Counted from the first letter of the stretch, positions 29,816-40,864 are shown. The stretch is DNA of 64,000 nt from Actinacidiphila oryziradicis (GCF_005047355.1 NZ_SUMC01000007.1:62001-126000), one strand, 5' to 3'. Notes: generated from the letters alone by a model not told the origin. Made by a program: numbers and translations.

Positions 29816-30277
29816 GTCGGGGTGTCAGACAGCCCCTACGAGCTCGCACACGCCCGCCACCGCTGGCCGGAGGCCCTGCTCGCCTCCGGCGCGGGGCCGG
29901 GCGGGACGCGCGGTGAGGCCGCGGGGCTTCTTGCCCAGGCGTGCGCGACCGCGGACCGCCTCGGTGCGGGGCCGCTGCGCGCGGCCGTGGTCCATCTCGT
30001 GCAGCGCGCGCGGGCGCGGTGGCCCATCAGCCCGCCGACGATATTCCGGCCGTCCCGGCCGTCCCGGCGGAGCCGTTCGCTCTCACCGCCCGCGAACACG
30101 AAGTCCTGGGCCGCGTCGCCGTCGGCTACACCAACCGCCGGATCACCGAGGAGCTCTTCATATCGCCCAAGACGGCGAGTGTGCACGTCTCCAACATCCT
30201 CCATCCTCGCCAAGCTCGGCGTCGCCAGCCGGGGCGAGGCCGCCGCCCTCGCCCACCGGCTCCGCTTGGTCAGCTGA
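29816..30277 (+). pseudogene. LuxR-family (LAL-type) regulator C-terminal remnant
   Basis: The first frame gives SPYELAHARHRWPEALLASG and LLAQACATADRLGAGPLRAA, the TPR-like end of a LAL regulator. A shift at about 30020-30060 moves to another frame with the HTH: FALTAREHEVLGRVAVGYTN, then RRITEELFISPKTASVHVSN. A second shift returns to the first frame for ILAKLGVASRGEAAALAHRL. The second shift is explained by a 7-bp tandem duplication of CATCCTC (30195-30208). The N-terminal NTPase part is missing. It overlaps the end of the opposite-strand dehydrogenase gene by 8 nt. Confidence 0.8.
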
Positions 30278-31448
30278 CCTTCAGGCGCAGGATCCGGTCG
30301 TCGCCCTTGCGTGGTTTGCCCCTGCCGTCGGTGTTGCTGGTCGTCAGCAGCAGAGTGCCGTCCTCGTCGGTGACCACGGTCCGCAGCCGGCCGTATGCGC
30401 TGGTGAGGAACGGCTGCGGTGCGGCCGCCGCCTTCGTCCCGTCCAAGGGGATCCGCCAGAGCCTGGCCCCCTTCAGCGAGGCCATCCAGATGGAACCCGC
30501 GGCATAGGCGATGCCGCTGGGGGAGGCATCGTCGGTGTGCCACTGCGCCACCGGGTCGACATACCCCGAGCGGTGGCCCATCCCCTCGACCACGGGCCAG
30601 CCGTAGTTCTTGCCCGGCTGGACGAGATTGAGCTCGTCCCAGGTGTCCTGGCCGAACTCCGCCGCCCACAGGCGGCCCTGTGCGTCCCAGGCGAGGCCCT
30701 GGACGTTGCGGTGGCCGTACGAGTAGACGAGCGAGCCGGGGAAGGGATTGCCCTGCGCCGGTTCGCCGTCCGGCGTCATACGGAGGATCTTGCCGCCGAG
30801 GGACCTGGTGTCCTGCGCGAGGCCGCGCTCGCCGCTCTCGCCCGTGCCCGCGTACAACATGCCGTCAGGGCCGAAGGCGATCCGGCCCCCGTTGTGGATC
30901 GACCCGTGCGGGATGCCTCGCAGGATCGTGTCGGGAGCGCCCAACTGCTCGCCTGCGGGCTTGGCCGGGTCGTAGAGCATACGGACGATCCGGTTGTCGG
31001 ACTCCGTGGTGAAGTACGCGTACACCAGGTGATCCGTCGCGAGCTCCGGGGACAGCGCCAGGCCCAGCAGGCCGCCCTCCCCGCCCGAGGAGACCCCTGG
31101 CACCGCGCCCAGCACCGTCTTCTTCCCCGTCCCGGCCGCGACCCGGGTGATCCGCCCGCTGTCACGCGACGCCACCAGCAGGTCCCCGCCCGGCAGCAAC
31201 CCGACGCCCCACGGCGTGTCGAGCCCCGTCGCCACCGTCCCGCTCACCGTGGCAGTGCCCTTGGCCGGTGCCGGGGACTCCTTGGCGGTCGCCGAGGACG
31301 ACGGCGCGGCCGAGCCCGCCGGCCCTGAAGCCGTGCCCGAGGCGGACGGCCACGACAGCGACGTGCCGTCCCCGGAAGAGCACCCCGCCAGGAGCAGCCC
31401 AGCGGCGGCGGTCATGGCGATCACGGTCGCGGCACGCGGAGAACCCAT
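30270..31448 (-). CDS. Lipoprotein PQQ-dependent sugar dehydrogenase-like (GSDH) protein
   Basis: 392 aa. ATG 31448 begins a lipoprotein signal with lipobox LLAGC (Cys23), followed by a Ser/Ala/Pro linker to about residue 65. The rest is a six-bladed beta-propeller of the glucose/sorbosone dehydrogenase type: LDTPWGVGLLPGGDLLVASR, EGGLLGLALSP, HNGGRIAFGPDGMLYAGTGE, SYGHRNVQGLAWD and NYGWPVVEG. Candidate catalytic His is in IHNGGR. Anchored outside the membrane. Actual substrate and PQQ use are not shown. Confidence 0.87.
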   Translation of the reverse strand: MGSPRAATVIAMTAAAGLLLAGCSSGDGTSLSWPSASGTASGPAGSAAPSSSATAKESPAPAKGTATVSGTVATGLDTPWGVGLLPGGDLLVASRDSGRITRVAAGTGKKTVLGAVPGVSSGGEGGLLGLALSPELATDHLVYAYFTTESDNRIVRMLYDPAKPAGEQLGAPDTILRGIPHGSIHNGGRIAFGPDGMLYAGTGESGERGLAQDTRSLGGKILRMTPDGEPAQGNPFPGSLVYSYGHRNVQGLAWDAQGRLWAAEFGQDTWDELNLVQPGKNYGWPVVEGMGHRSGYVDPVAQWHTDDASPSGIAYAAGSIWMASLKGARLWRIPLDGTKAAAAPQPFLTSAYGRLRTVVTDEDGTLLLTTSNTDGRGKPRKGDDRILRLKVS

Positions 31449-31554
31449 GCGCCAAGCAGACCACACCGACGATCCGATGACCGGCCCCTCGGCCAAGGTG
31501 CCGCCCGGCGGCCACTCACCCGCCCCTGGACGCCTCGCCGGCCTGGAGCGGCAA

Positions 31555-32547
31555 TCAGTCCCACGAGCCCCTCGCCGGGGGCAGCGCGGCGATCTCCGCC
31601 AGGTCCGCCGCCGCCAGCCGCAGCCGCACGGCGCCCGCGTTCTCCACCACCCAACGCTCCTTCTTGGCCCCCGGCACCGGAACGACATGCGACCCCTGGG
31701 CCAGCACCCAGGCGAGGGCGACCTGAGCCGGTGTGGCGCCCAGGCGTCCGGCGACGCGGCGCAGCCCGGCGACGACCGGCTGGTTGGCGGCCATCATGTC
31801 GGCGGTGAAACGGGGGTGCCGGGCCCGGACGTCGTCGGGCTCGAAGCCCTGCCCCGGAGTCAGCGTCCCCGTAAGGAAGCCGTTCCCCAGCGGCATGGCG
31901 GCCATGAAGCCGATGCCGCGCGCGGCGCACCAGGGGAGGAGGGCGTCCAGGGCGTCGGGCGACCACACCGACAGTTCGGCCTGGACACAACTGACGGGGA
32001 AGACCTGCTGCACGCGCCGCAGCTGAAGAAGCGTTTCGTCGTGCATACGGGCGCCGGTCCGGCGCCCCGCGCGGGCCCCGATGGCGCTGAACCCGAGGGC
32101 CCGGACCTTGCCGGCGGCGACCAGCTCGGCCATGGCACCCCAGGTCTCCTCGACGGGTACCTCGGGGTCGGCGCAGTGCAGCTGGTAGAGGTCGATGACC
32201 CCGGTCTGCAGCCGCCGCAGCGAGGCGTCGCAGGCCCGCTTGATATACCCGGGGCGGCCGTTGGCGACGATGTGCTGATCGCCGACGAGCAGCCCGACCT
32301 TGGTGGATATGAAGACGTCGTGGCGCCGTTTCTTGAGCACCCTCCCGAGCAGCAGCTCGTTGGTGAACGGTCCATACATGTCGGCGGTGTCGAGCAGCGA
32401 GGTGCCCTGGTCGAGCGCCGAGTGGACAGCGCGCAGCGAGCCGTCACCCTCCTGTTGCGAGGCGGTGTACGCCCAGCTCATCGGCATGCATCCCAGGCCC
32501 ATGGCACCCACTTCGAGAGCTGCTGCGCCGATTGTCCTGCGCTCCAC
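31555..32547 (-). CDS. Aldo/keto reductase
   Basis: 330 aa from GTG 32547, chosen because AAGGAGGTCA ends 6-8 nt upstream. TIM-barrel AKR motifs: MGLGCMPMSWAY, catalytic Asp and Tyr in LLDTADMYGPFTNE, Lys in FISTKVGL, and His in LYQLHCADPE. The C-terminal SHVVPVPGAKKERWVVENA is the NADPH-phosphate loop. Closest to the yeast/YakC-like pyridoxal or general aldehyde reductase group. Substrate unknown. Divergent from the hydroxyacid dehydrogenase gene. Confidence 0.9.
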   Translation of the reverse strand: MERRTIGAAALEVGAMGLGCMPMSWAYTASQQEGDGSLRAVHSALDQGTSLLDTADMYGPFTNELLLGRVLKKRRHDVFISTKVGLLVGDQHIVANGRPGYIKRACDASLRRLQTGVIDLYQLHCADPEVPVEETWGAMAELVAAGKVRALGFSAIGARAGRRTGARMHDETLLQLRRVQQVFPVSCVQAELSVWSPDALDALLPWCAARGIGFMAAMPLGNGFLTGTLTPGQGFEPDDVRARHPRFTADMMAANQPVVAGLRRVAGRLGATPAQVALAWVLAQGSHVVPVPGAKKERWVVENAGAVRLRLAAADLAEIAALPPARGSWD

Positions 32548-32620
32548 CTGGCCTGACCTCCTTCGCACCGGGCTTCCGGACCGAAACGGCGGTGCCGTAC
32601 TGCGCCGCCCCACTGTGCCA

Positions 32621-32626
32621 TAGCCT
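32621..32626 (+). promoter_or_regulatory. Candidate -10 element of hydroxyacid dehydrogenase gene
   Basis: TAGCCT lies 7 nt before the ATG at 32634 and no Shine-Dalgarno is present, suggesting a leaderless transcript. No strong -35 is seen. Confidence 0.35.
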
Positions 32627-32633
32627 CCTGACC

Positions 32634-33587
32634 ATGGCTGACATCACCCGGAACCACCGCCCCCAGGTCTGGCTGTCGATCCCCCCGGGGGAGATCACAG
32701 GACTCCCCGAGGGTCTGGACTACGTCTATTGGGACGGCGAGCCGGACTTCCCGGCCGACCCCGCCCTCGCCGAGTTCTATGTCGTCCCTTACATGCGGAG
32801 CGCGCAGGACGTCGGACGCCCGCTGCCGGACATGGCGCGGCTGCGCGTCGTGCAGACCCTCAGCGCGGGAGTGGACAACGTCCTCCCGTACTTGCCGCAG
32901 CTGCCGTCCGGTGTGCGGCTGTGCAATGCGCGCGGGGTGCACGAGGCGAGCACCGCCGAGCTCACCCTGACGCTCGTTCTCGCCTCGCTGCGCGGCATTC
33001 CGCGCTTTGTACGGGGCCAGGACGCCGAGCAGTGGCACGGCGGTTTCTATCCGGCGCTCGCCGACAAGACGGTGCTCGTCATCGGTTACGGGTCGATCGG
33101 CGCCGCCATCGAGGACCGGCTGACGCCCTTCGAGTGCGACGTCGTAAGGGTGGCCCGCACCGCCCGCAGCACCCCGCGCGGAGAGGTGCACGCTCTGTCG
33201 GAGGTGCGGGAACTTCTCCCGGCCGCCGATGTGGTGATCCTCTCGACGCCGCTCACCGAGGCGACCAGGGGGATGGTCGGGGCCGACTTCCTGTCCCGGA
33301 TGAAGGATGGCGCGCTGCTGGTGAACGTCGCGCGTGGCGCGGTCGTCGACACAAAGGCGCTGCTTGCCGAAGCGGAGTCCGGCCGGCTGCTGGCGGCACT
33401 GGATGTCACCGATCCGGAACCGCTGCCGCCCGGCCACCCGCTGTGGCATGCCCGGGGCGTCCTCATCAGCCCCCATGTGGGCGGTAGCACCTCGGCGTTC
33501 CTGCCGCGCGCCAAGCGGCTGATCCGTGCGCAACTCGGGCGTTTCGCCACTGGGGAAGAGCTGGAGAACGTCGTCGCCACGACATAA
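32634..33587 (+). CDS. D-isomer-specific 2-hydroxyacid dehydrogenase
   Basis: 317 aa. NAD-binding motif VLVIGYGSIGAAI (about 145-157), catalytic Arg in NVARGAVVDTKALL, Glu in DVTDPEPLPPGHPLW and His in LISPHVGG. It resembles short glyoxylate/hydroxypyruvate-type reductases rather than SerA: no ACT domain. The acidic residue normally following beta-2 is replaced (VARTARS), which points to NADPH use. Substrate unassigned. Confidence 0.9.
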   Translation: MADITRNHRPQVWLSIPPGEITGLPEGLDYVYWDGEPDFPADPALAEFYVVPYMRSAQDVGRPLPDMARLRVVQTLSAGVDNVLPYLPQLPSGVRLCNARGVHEASTAELTLTLVLASLRGIPRFVRGQDAEQWHGGFYPALADKTVLVIGYGSIGAAIEDRLTPFECDVVRVARTARSTPRGEVHALSEVRELLPAADVVILSTPLTEATRGMVGADFLSRMKDGALLVNVARGAVVDTKALLAEAESGRLLAALDVTDPEPLPPGHPLWHARGVLISPHVGGSTSAFLPRAKRLIRAQLGRFATGEELENVVATT

Positions 33588-33612
33588 CACGTCGCCAGAG
33601 CCTCGGCGTTGT

Positions 33613-33641
33613 CACGACCTGAACGCAGTCACGACATGAAC
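33613..33641. repeat. Direct repeat CACGAC(C/A)TGAAC
   Basis: CACGACCTGAAC (33613-33624) and CACGACATGAAC (33630-33641) are 17 bp apart with one mismatch, in the 290-bp gap before cdgC. They could be iterated binding sites or chance. Nothing else in the gap is clear apart from TTGACA at 33716, which has no matching -10. Confidence 0.4.
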
Positions 33642-33879
33642 TTCGCATGCCCGCACCGCCCTGGGGCAGACGCTGCGGTGTACACGGCGCTGCTGCCTGA
33701 CCCGGCGCATGCCCATTGACACCGGGTGACTGCGGTGAGTGGTGGCATCATACCCAGTAGTCACGCTGTGTGTGGGAACTATGTCCCTGAGTGACGGAGT
33801 TGGTGTATCGTCCCGACAGGGGGCAAGACGCGGGCGGTTCAAGGGAGCCGCGGGCGCGCGCAGGGCGTTTCAGGACTTG

Positions 33880-36846
33880 ATGGGGGGCGACGGGCGTGTA
33901 CGGCCAATGGAGAAACCACCCGAAGGCGATCCTCAGCGGACCGCTGTCGCAGCACTGGATCCCGCGGTGATCTCACCGGGGGCGGCGCTCACCCGGCCGC
34001 CGGTCCAGGGCGGCCGGGCCGGTCTACTGCCACAGCTCGCCGTCGCGGGGCTGTGCGGTGGCTATGCCATCGGTGCCGCGCTGGGCTGGGGATCGGCCGA
34101 AGTCGCCCGTGTGATGGGTGACTTCGGACTCTCCCTCGCCGCGCTCACCGCCGCCGTCTCCGGCCTGCTCTACGCACGCACCGTCTCCGGCCGCAATCGT
34201 CCCGCCTGGATACTCTTCGCCATGTCGTCGGCCATGGTTGCCCTTGGCAACGGTGTCTGGGGCTGGTACGAGGTCGTGCTGCAAGAGGCCGTACCCCGCA
34301 CCTCTCTCGCCGACTTCTGCTTCCTGCTCTTCGCCCCGCCCGCCATCGTGGGGCTGCTGGTGCTCGCCAAGCGGCCGGTCACCCGGGCCGGCTGGATCTG
34401 CCTCGGCCTGGACGCCTGGTTGATCGGCGGCTCGCTGCTCACCCTGAGCTGGTCCATCGCACTCGCCCACACCGCCCAGTGGGAGGGCCGCAGCACCGCA
34501 CGGGTCGCGCTGTCGCTCGCGTACCCACTGCTGGACATCATCCTGGTCAGCATGGTGCTGGCACTGCACTTCCGGCGGTCGTCGGCCAACCGCGCGGCTG
34601 TGAACACCGCGATTGCCGCGCTCGCCCTCACAGTGCTGTGCGACGCGCTGTTCACCTCGCCACTGCTGCGCGAGCACTACAGGTCCGGCCAGATCCTTGA
34701 CGCCGGCTGGTTCGCCGGGAGCATGCTCCTCGCGTATGCCCCCTGGGTCGGTGAACGCGAACAGCCGTACCTCAGAGACCGCACCAGCCGCCGGGTCACC
34801 GGCTCGCTGGCCGCTCTCACCCCGTACCTGTCCGCGGCAGTATGCGTCCTGGGGATCCTGTACAACGTGATTGACGGCCGGAAGATCGACCGGGCGGTGC
34901 TGCTCACCGGCTGCACCGTGGTCCTCGCGCTCGTAGTGCGCCAGGGCATCATGCTGCTCGACAACATCTCCCTCACCCAGGAGCTGGCCCAGAAGGAGAA
35001 TCACTTCCGCTCCCTGGTGCAGGGCTCCAGCGATGTCATCATGATCGCCGCGCCCACCGGAATCCTGCGCTATGTCAGCCCGGCCTCCCAGGGCGTCTAC
35101 GGTCGCGACCCGGAGGACATGGTCGGTACTGAGTTCGCCTCGCACATCCACCCCGAAGACCTCGGCCGGGTGCTGCACGAAATCCGTCGGTTCCTCGCGG
35201 CCAACCCGGCCGAAGAGCCGGCCACCCGCATCGAGTGCCGGATCAGGTCCGGTACGGGCAGCTGGCTGCACGTGGAGTCCACCGTCAACCGCTACCAGGG
35301 CGGGCTGATCTTCAACAGCCGCGACGTCACCGAGCGCGTACGCCTCCAGGCCCAGCTCCAGTACAACGCCTCGCACGACCCGCTCACCGACCTCCCCAAC
35401 CGCGCCCTGTTCACCGAACGGGTCGGCCAGGCCCTCGCCGGACGACGGGCGGGCGACGGCGAGGCGGGCAACGCCGCGGTGCTCTACATCGATCTCGACG
35501 GCTTCAAGTCGGTCAACGACACCGTCGGCCACCAGGCCGGGGACGAGCTCCTCGTGCATGCCGCCCGCCGGCTCCAGGCTTCAGTGCGGGCGGGTGACAC
35601 CGCGGCGCGACTGGGCGGCGACGAATTCGCCGCCCTCATCTGTGGCGCCTCCGGCGACCGCGCCCTGCGTGAGTACCAGATCCGCGAGGTCGCCGACCGG
35701 CTCCGCGCCACCCTCTCCGAGCCGTACCGGGTGGACGGCACCGAGCTGCGCGTTGCCGCCAGCATCGGCATCGCGTACGCCGAGCCCGAGGTCACCCCCG
35801 GGGAGCTGCTGCGCAACGCCGACCTGGCGATGTACCGCGCCAAGCAGGCCGGCAAGGGCCGGGTCGAGACCTACGCCCCGCAGATGCAGGCGGATCACAA
35901 AAATGCGGTACGCCGCTCCGAGCTGGTCAGCCGGCTACGTACCGCGCTGCACGACGGCGAGTTCGCCCTGCTCCACCAGCCCGTCGTCGACCTGGCCACC
36001 GGCGAGATCGCCGCCGTCGAGTCCCAGGCCCGCTGGCGCTCCGCGCAGGGCATCCTCTTCACCCCCGCCGAGTTCCTGCGGGTCGCCGAAGGTGAAGGTT
36101 CTCAGAAGCCCGGCGGTTTCCTGAAGCCCGATGGACCTCAACAGCCCGACGGCCGCACCGCCGAACTCAGCCGCTGGATCCTCGACGAAGCCGTCTCTCA
36201 GGCCGCTCTGCGCCACGCCGCGGGCTGTACGATCCCCGCCGCCGTACGGCTCTCCGCCCGCCGCCTGGTGCACCGCGAACTCCCCACCAAGGACATCGAG
36301 GCGCTGCTGGCCCGCCATGAGCTCCCCCCGGGCAGCCTCCTCCTGGAGCTGACCGACAACGACCCGCGGATCTCCCTGGACGAGCTGGAGCGCCGGCTCA
36401 CCACCCTGCGCCGCCTCGGCGTACGCATTGGTCTGGACGGCTTCGGCGCCGGCTACGCCTCCATGACGGCGCTGCGCCGGCTCCCCGTGGACGTACTCAA
36501 GCTCGACCGCACCTTCACCGACGGCGTCGTCGAGTCCGCCCGGCTGCGCAAGATCACCGGCGGGCTGCTGAGGATCGCGGGGGACCTCGGAATCCACTCC
36601 GCCGCCGACGGAGTCGACCGCCCCGAGCAGGTCCTCGCCCTGCGCGAGCTGGGCTGCACATATGGTCAGGGAATGGCCTTTTCCGGCCCGCTCGATGAGC
36701 ACCGGCTGCGCTCCTCGCTCAGCCGGGGCGGCTACCCTGTTCCCGCGGAGCCCACCGCTCTGACCGGCGTGCCTCTCCCTCTGCGCCGCGGCCGTAAGCA
36801 ACCGGAGCTACGCTCAAATAGTGAGACTCCCGTCCCACCCGCTTGA
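33880..36846 (+). CDS. cdgC: Membrane PAS-GGDEF-degenerate EAL protein, CdgC-type
   Basis: 988 aa from ATG 33880 (AGGA 5 nt upstream); GTG 33898, ATG 33907 and ATGs further upstream are alternatives. About ten TM helices (residues 45-370) precede a PAS domain (about 373-490), a GGDEF domain (LGGDEF at 579) with an intact I-site RxxD (RAGD, 5 residues before GGDEF), and an EAL-like domain. The EAL domain has lost key positions: ESQARW for EALxRW, LDGFGAG for DDFGTG, ADGVD for AEGVE. Expect a diguanylate cyclase with product inhibition and an inactive or sensory EAL. Its place before ilvB matches S. coelicolor cdgC as I recall it. Confidence 0.88.
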   Translation: MGGDGRVRPMEKPPEGDPQRTAVAALDPAVISPGAALTRPPVQGGRAGLLPQLAVAGLCGGYAIGAALGWGSAEVARVMGDFGLSLAALTAAVSGLLYARTVSGRNRPAWILFAMSSAMVALGNGVWGWYEVVLQEAVPRTSLADFCFLLFAPPAIVGLLVLAKRPVTRAGWICLGLDAWLIGGSLLTLSWSIALAHTAQWEGRSTARVALSLAYPLLDIILVSMVLALHFRRSSANRAAVNTAIAALALTVLCDALFTSPLLREHYRSGQILDAGWFAGSMLLAYAPWVGEREQPYLRDRTSRRVTGSLAALTPYLSAAVCVLGILYNVIDGRKIDRAVLLTGCTVVLALVVRQGIMLLDNISLTQELAQKENHFRSLVQGSSDVIMIAAPTGILRYVSPASQGVYGRDPEDMVGTEFASHIHPEDLGRVLHEIRRFLAANPAEEPATRIECRIRSGTGSWLHVESTVNRYQGGLIFNSRDVTERVRLQAQLQYNASHDPLTDLPNRALFTERVGQALAGRRAGDGEAGNAAVLYIDLDGFKSVNDTVGHQAGDELLVHAARRLQASVRAGDTAARLGGDEFAALICGASGDRALREYQIREVADRLRATLSEPYRVDGTELRVAASIGIAYAEPEVTPGELLRNADLAMYRAKQAGKGRVETYAPQMQADHKNAVRRSELVSRLRTALHDGEFALLHQPVVDLATGEIAAVESQARWRSAQGILFTPAEFLRVAEGEGSQKPGGFLKPDGPQQPDGRTAELSRWILDEAVSQAALRHAAGCTIPAAVRLSARRLVHRELPTKDIEALLARHELPPGSLLLELTDNDPRISLDELERRLTTLRRLGVRIGLDGFGAGYASMTALRRLPVDVLKLDRTFTDGVVESARLRKITGGLLRIAGDLGIHSAADGVDRPEQVLALRELGCTYGQGMAFSGPLDEHRLRSSLSRGGYPVPAEPTALTGVPLPLRRGRKQPELRSNSETPVPPA

Positions 36847-36879
36847 CACTTCCCCAGCCCCAGGAGGAAGGTCAGTGCC

Positions 36880-36921
36880 ATGCGCACCCGAATTCTCGTA
36901 CTTGGAAAGCGCGTCGGCTGA
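36880..36921 (+). CDS. ilvB leader peptide ([13 protein letters not shown])
   Basis: A 13-residue frame with a near-perfect Shine-Dalgarno (AGGAGGAAGG, 36862-36871). Residues 5-8 are Ile-Leu-Val-Leu, the three end products of the pathway encoded downstream. An intrinsic terminator follows 42 nt after the stop. This is a classical branched-chain attenuator leader: ribosome stalling at the ILVL codons would favour an antiterminator. Confidence 0.88.
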   Translation: MRTRILVLGKRVG

Positions 36922-36963
36922 CCCGAGGCCTCTTATCCGCCTCGTGGAACGCACCGGCGCGCT

Positions 36964-36997
36964 CCCCTCGCTTGCCTCAGGGCACGAGGGGTTTTTT
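36964..36997 (+). terminator. ilvB attenuator terminator
   Basis: CCCCTCG (36964-36970) pairs with CGAGGGG (36985-36991), with an inner GCC/GGC pair set, followed directly by six T (36992-36997). This is one of few U-tract terminators in the window. It lies between the leader peptide and ilvB, so it must be read through for expression. Confidence 0.88.
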
Positions 36998-37070
36998 GTT
37001 GCCCGGGCCCCTAGCCAAGGCCCCAGACCACAGCCAGACCACCCTCATTCTTCGAGAGAAGAGAACGCAG

Positions 37071-38951
37071 ATGACCGAGCAGGCCACCGGGGCCCACCAC
37101 CCGCAGCCGCGGGCCCGTGGCGCAGCGCCGCAGCCCGCCCCCGCACCCGAGCGAGTCACGGGAGCACAGTCCCTCGTCCGCTCTCTCGAGGCTGTCGGCG
37201 CCGACACGGTATTCGGCATCCCGGGCGGTGCGATCCTGCCGGCGTACGACCCCCTCATGGACTCCACCAAGGTGCGCCACATCCTCGTCCGCCACGAGCA
37301 GGGCGCGGGCCACGCCGCTGAGGGGTACGCCCAGGCCACCGGCAAGGTGGGCGTCTGTATGGCCACCTCCGGCCCCGGCGCCACCAACCTGGTCACCCCG
37401 ATCGCCGACGCCCACATGGACTCCGTCCCGATCGTGGCGATTACCGGCCAGGTCGCCTCCAAGGCGATCGGTACCGACGCCTTCCAGGAGGCGGACATCT
37501 GCGGCATCACCATGCCGATCACCAAGCACAACTTCCTGGTCACTAGCGCGGACGACATCCCCAGGACCATCGCCGAGGCGTTTCATGTGGCATCCACCGG
37601 ACGCCCCGGCCCGGTCCTGGTCGACATCGCCAAGGACGCCCTGCAGAACCAGACCACCTTCTCCTGGCCCCCGCAGACCGACCTCCCGGGCTACCGCCCG
37701 GTCACCAAACCGCACGCCAAGCAGATCCGCGAGGCCGCCCGTCTCCTTAACGAGGCAAAACGCCCGGTGCTGTATGTCGGCGGCGGTGTCATGAAAGCCC
37801 GCGCCACCGCCGAGCTGCGGATCCTCGCCGAGCTCACCGGCGCGCCCGTGACCACCACCCTGATGGCGCTCGGCTCCTTCCCCGACAGCCACCCCCAGCA
37901 TGTCGGCATGCCCGGCATGCACGGCTCGGTCTCCGCGGTCACCGTCCTGCAGAAGGCCGACCTGATCGTCGCGCTCGGCGCCCGCTTCGACGACCGCGTC
38001 ACCGGCCGCCTCGACACGTTCGCCCCGCACGCGAAGATCGTGCACGCCGATATCGACCCGGCCGAGATCTCCAAGAACCGCACCGCCGATGTGCCGATCG
38101 TCGGTGACGCCCGCGAGGTGCTCGCCGACCTGATCGTCGCCGTCCAGGCCGAGCACGAGACCGGCCACCGCGGCGACTACAGCGACTGGTGGAAGTCGAT
38201 CGACAGCTGGCGCGACACCTACCCGCTCGGCTACGACCTGCCCGCCGACGGCAGCCTCTCCCCGCAGCAGGTCATCGAGCGGATCGGACAGCTCGCCCCG
38301 GAGGGCACCCTCTTCGCGGCCGGCGTCGGCCAGCACCAGATGTGGGCCAGCCAGTTCATCAAGTACGAGAAGCCCGGCACCTGGTTCAACTCCGGCGGCG
38401 CCGGCACCATGGGCTATGCCGTCCCCGCCGCGATGGGTGCCAAGACCGGCCGGCCCGAAGCGACCGTCTGGGCGATCGACGGTGACGGCTGCTTCCAGAT
38501 GACCAACCAGGAACTGGTCACCTGCGCCCTCAACAACATCCCGATCAAGGTCGCCATCATCAACAACGGCGCCCTCGGCATGGTCCGCCAGTGGCAGTCG
38601 CTCTTCTACAACGAGCGCTACTCCAACACCGTGCTGCACTCCGGCGACACCAATGCCGGCAGCGGCTCCCACACGGGCGCCAGCAAGACCCCGAGCGCCG
38701 GCACCCGCATCCCGGACTTCGTCAAGCTCGCCGAGGCCATGGGCTGCGTCGGACTGCGCTGCGATGACCCCGCCGACCTGGACGCGGTCATCGCCCAGGC
38801 CAACGCCATCAACGACCGCCCGGTCGTCGTGGACTTCATCGTTCACGAGGACGCCATGGTGTGGCCGATGGTCGCCGCAGGCACTTCCAATGACGAGATC
38901 ATGGCCGCCCGCGACGTCCGCCCGGACTTCGGCGACGCGGTCGACGACTGA
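37071..38951 (+). CDS. ilvB: Acetolactate synthase, large subunit
   Basis: 626 aa ThDP enzyme; makes acetolactate or acetohydroxybutyrate. An extra N-terminal 28-residue His/Pro/Ala extension precedes the catalytic fold. Catalytic Glu76 is in [18 protein letters not shown]-binding middle domain; ThDP motif [12 protein letters not shown] (from 471) to [13 protein letters not shown]. First structural gene of ilvBNC. A Ser/Gly insert (about 520-545, [18 protein letters not shown]) is an actinomycete feature. Expression is controlled by the upstream attenuator. Confidence 0.96.
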   Translation: MTEQATGAHHPQPRARGAAPQPAPAPERVTGAQSLVRSLEAVGADTVFGIPGGAILPAYDPLMDSTKVRHILVRHEQGAGHAAEGYAQATGKVGVCMATSGPGATNLVTPIADAHMDSVPIVAITGQVASKAIGTDAFQEADICGITMPITKHNFLVTSADDIPRTIAEAFHVASTGRPGPVLVDIAKDALQNQTTFSWPPQTDLPGYRPVTKPHAKQIREAARLLNEAKRPVLYVGGGVMKARATAELRILAELTGAPVTTTLMALGSFPDSHPQHVGMPGMHGSVSAVTVLQKADLIVALGARFDDRVTGRLDTFAPHAKIVHADIDPAEISKNRTADVPIVGDAREVLADLIVAVQAEHETGHRGDYSDWWKSIDSWRDTYPLGYDLPADGSLSPQQVIERIGQLAPEGTLFAAGVGQHQMWASQFIKYEKPGTWFNSGGAGTMGYAVPAAMGAKTGRPEATVWAIDGDGCFQMTNQELVTCALNNIPIKVAIINNGALGMVRQWQSLFYNERYSNTVLHSGDTNAGSGSHTGASKTPSAGTRIPDFVKLAEAMGCVGLRCDDPADLDAVIAQANAINDRPVVVDFIVHEDAMVWPMVAAGTSNDEIMAARDVRPDFGDAVDD

Positions 38952-38983
38952 GCCGACGACCGAGCAGAGGAAAGACGCCCGAC

Positions 38984-39511
38984 ATGTCCAAGCACACCCT
39001 CTCCGTCCTCGTCGAGAACAAGCCCGGTGTCCTTGCCCGGATCACCGCCCTGTTCTCCCGCCGCGGCTTCAACATCGACTCCCTCGCCGTCGGCACCACC
39101 GAGCACCCCGAGATCTCACGCATCACCATCGTGGTCAATGTGATCGAGGAACTCCCGCTGGAACAGGTCACCAAACAGCTCAACAAGCTGGTCAACGTCC
39201 TGAAGATCGTCGAACTGGATCCGTCCTCCGCCGTCCAGCGCGAACTCGTTCTGGTGAAGGTCCGGGCCGACAACGAGTCCCGCTCCCAGATCGTCGAGAT
39301 CGTCCAGCTCTTCCGCGCCAAGACCGTCGACGTCTCCCCGGAAGCCGTCACCATCGAGGCCACCGGCGGCGCCGACAAGCTGGACGCCATGCTCAAGATG
39401 CTGGAGCCGTTCGGCATCAAGGAGCTGGTGCAGTCCGGCACCATCGCCGTCGGACGCGGCGCCCGCTCCATCACCGACCGCTCGCTGCGCGCCCTCGACC
39501 GATCCGCATAG
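38984..39511 (+). CDS. ilvN: Acetolactate synthase, small (regulatory) subunit
   Basis: 175 aa. N-terminal ACT domain (HTLSVLVENKPGVLARITAL, residues 4-23) that binds valine for feedback inhibition, and the C-terminal ALS_ss_C domain (about 84-158). Length matches the long-form IlvH/IlvN. Start is 32 nt after ilvB with AGAGGAAAG upstream. Confidence 0.95.
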   Translation: MSKHTLSVLVENKPGVLARITALFSRRGFNIDSLAVGTTEHPEISRITIVVNVIEELPLEQVTKQLNKLVNVLKIVELDPSSAVQRELVLVKVRADNESRSQIVEIVQLFRAKTVDVSPEAVTIEATGGADKLDAMLKMLEPFGIKELVQSGTIAVGRGARSITDRSLRALDRSA

Positions 39512-40585
<1,074 letters not shown>

Positions 40586-40604
40586 GGCCTCTGGCGCCGT
40601 TCGG

Positions 40605-40641
40605 GGCCCGGAGGCCGGGGCACTGCCCCGGCCTCCGGGCC
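40605..40641 (+). terminator. Terminator after ilvC
   Basis: GGCCCGGAGGCCGGGGCA (40605-40622) is perfectly complementary to 40624-40641, giving an 18-bp G/C hairpin 19 bp after the ilvC stop. The loop must open a few pairs. Confidence 0.8.
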
Positions 40642-40812
40642 GCCTCCTGTCCGGTCCGGCCCGTGATCCTGGCCGCGGCCCGATGCCCGTGCGAGTGATC
40701 CTTTCGGCCAAGACGCCGGTCGCAGGCCCCCTCGCCGATACACTGCCTTAACAAGCGCGTCAGGCTCACAGCGTCGTGCAGCTTCCACGCGACATTGCCA
40801 TCCCTCTCCACC

Positions 40813-40864
40813 GCTTTCGGCCGTCGGGACGCGGCCGAAAGCCAGGGACTAGTGAGGACCTCAC
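40813..40864 (+). promoter_or_regulatory. Two hairpins in the serA leader
   Basis: GCTTTCGGCC (40813-40822) pairs with 40833-40842. Just before the start codon, GTGAG (40852-40856) can pair with CTCAC (40860-40864) around GAC; this small hairpin holds GAGG, the only Shine-Dalgarno candidate, and abuts the GTG at 40865. The arrangement could modulate serA translation. Short stems make it tentative. Confidence 0.4.

Noticed and set aside
33716..33773. TTGACA and GTGAC ... GTCAC half-sites before cdgC as promoter or BldD-type site
   Set aside because: No matching -10, and the half-sites are far apart; too weak to claim BldD binding without data.
37011..38846. 611-codon open frame opposite ilvB
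   Set aside because: Shadow frame with Gly/Asp/Val-rich translation and no recognisable domain.
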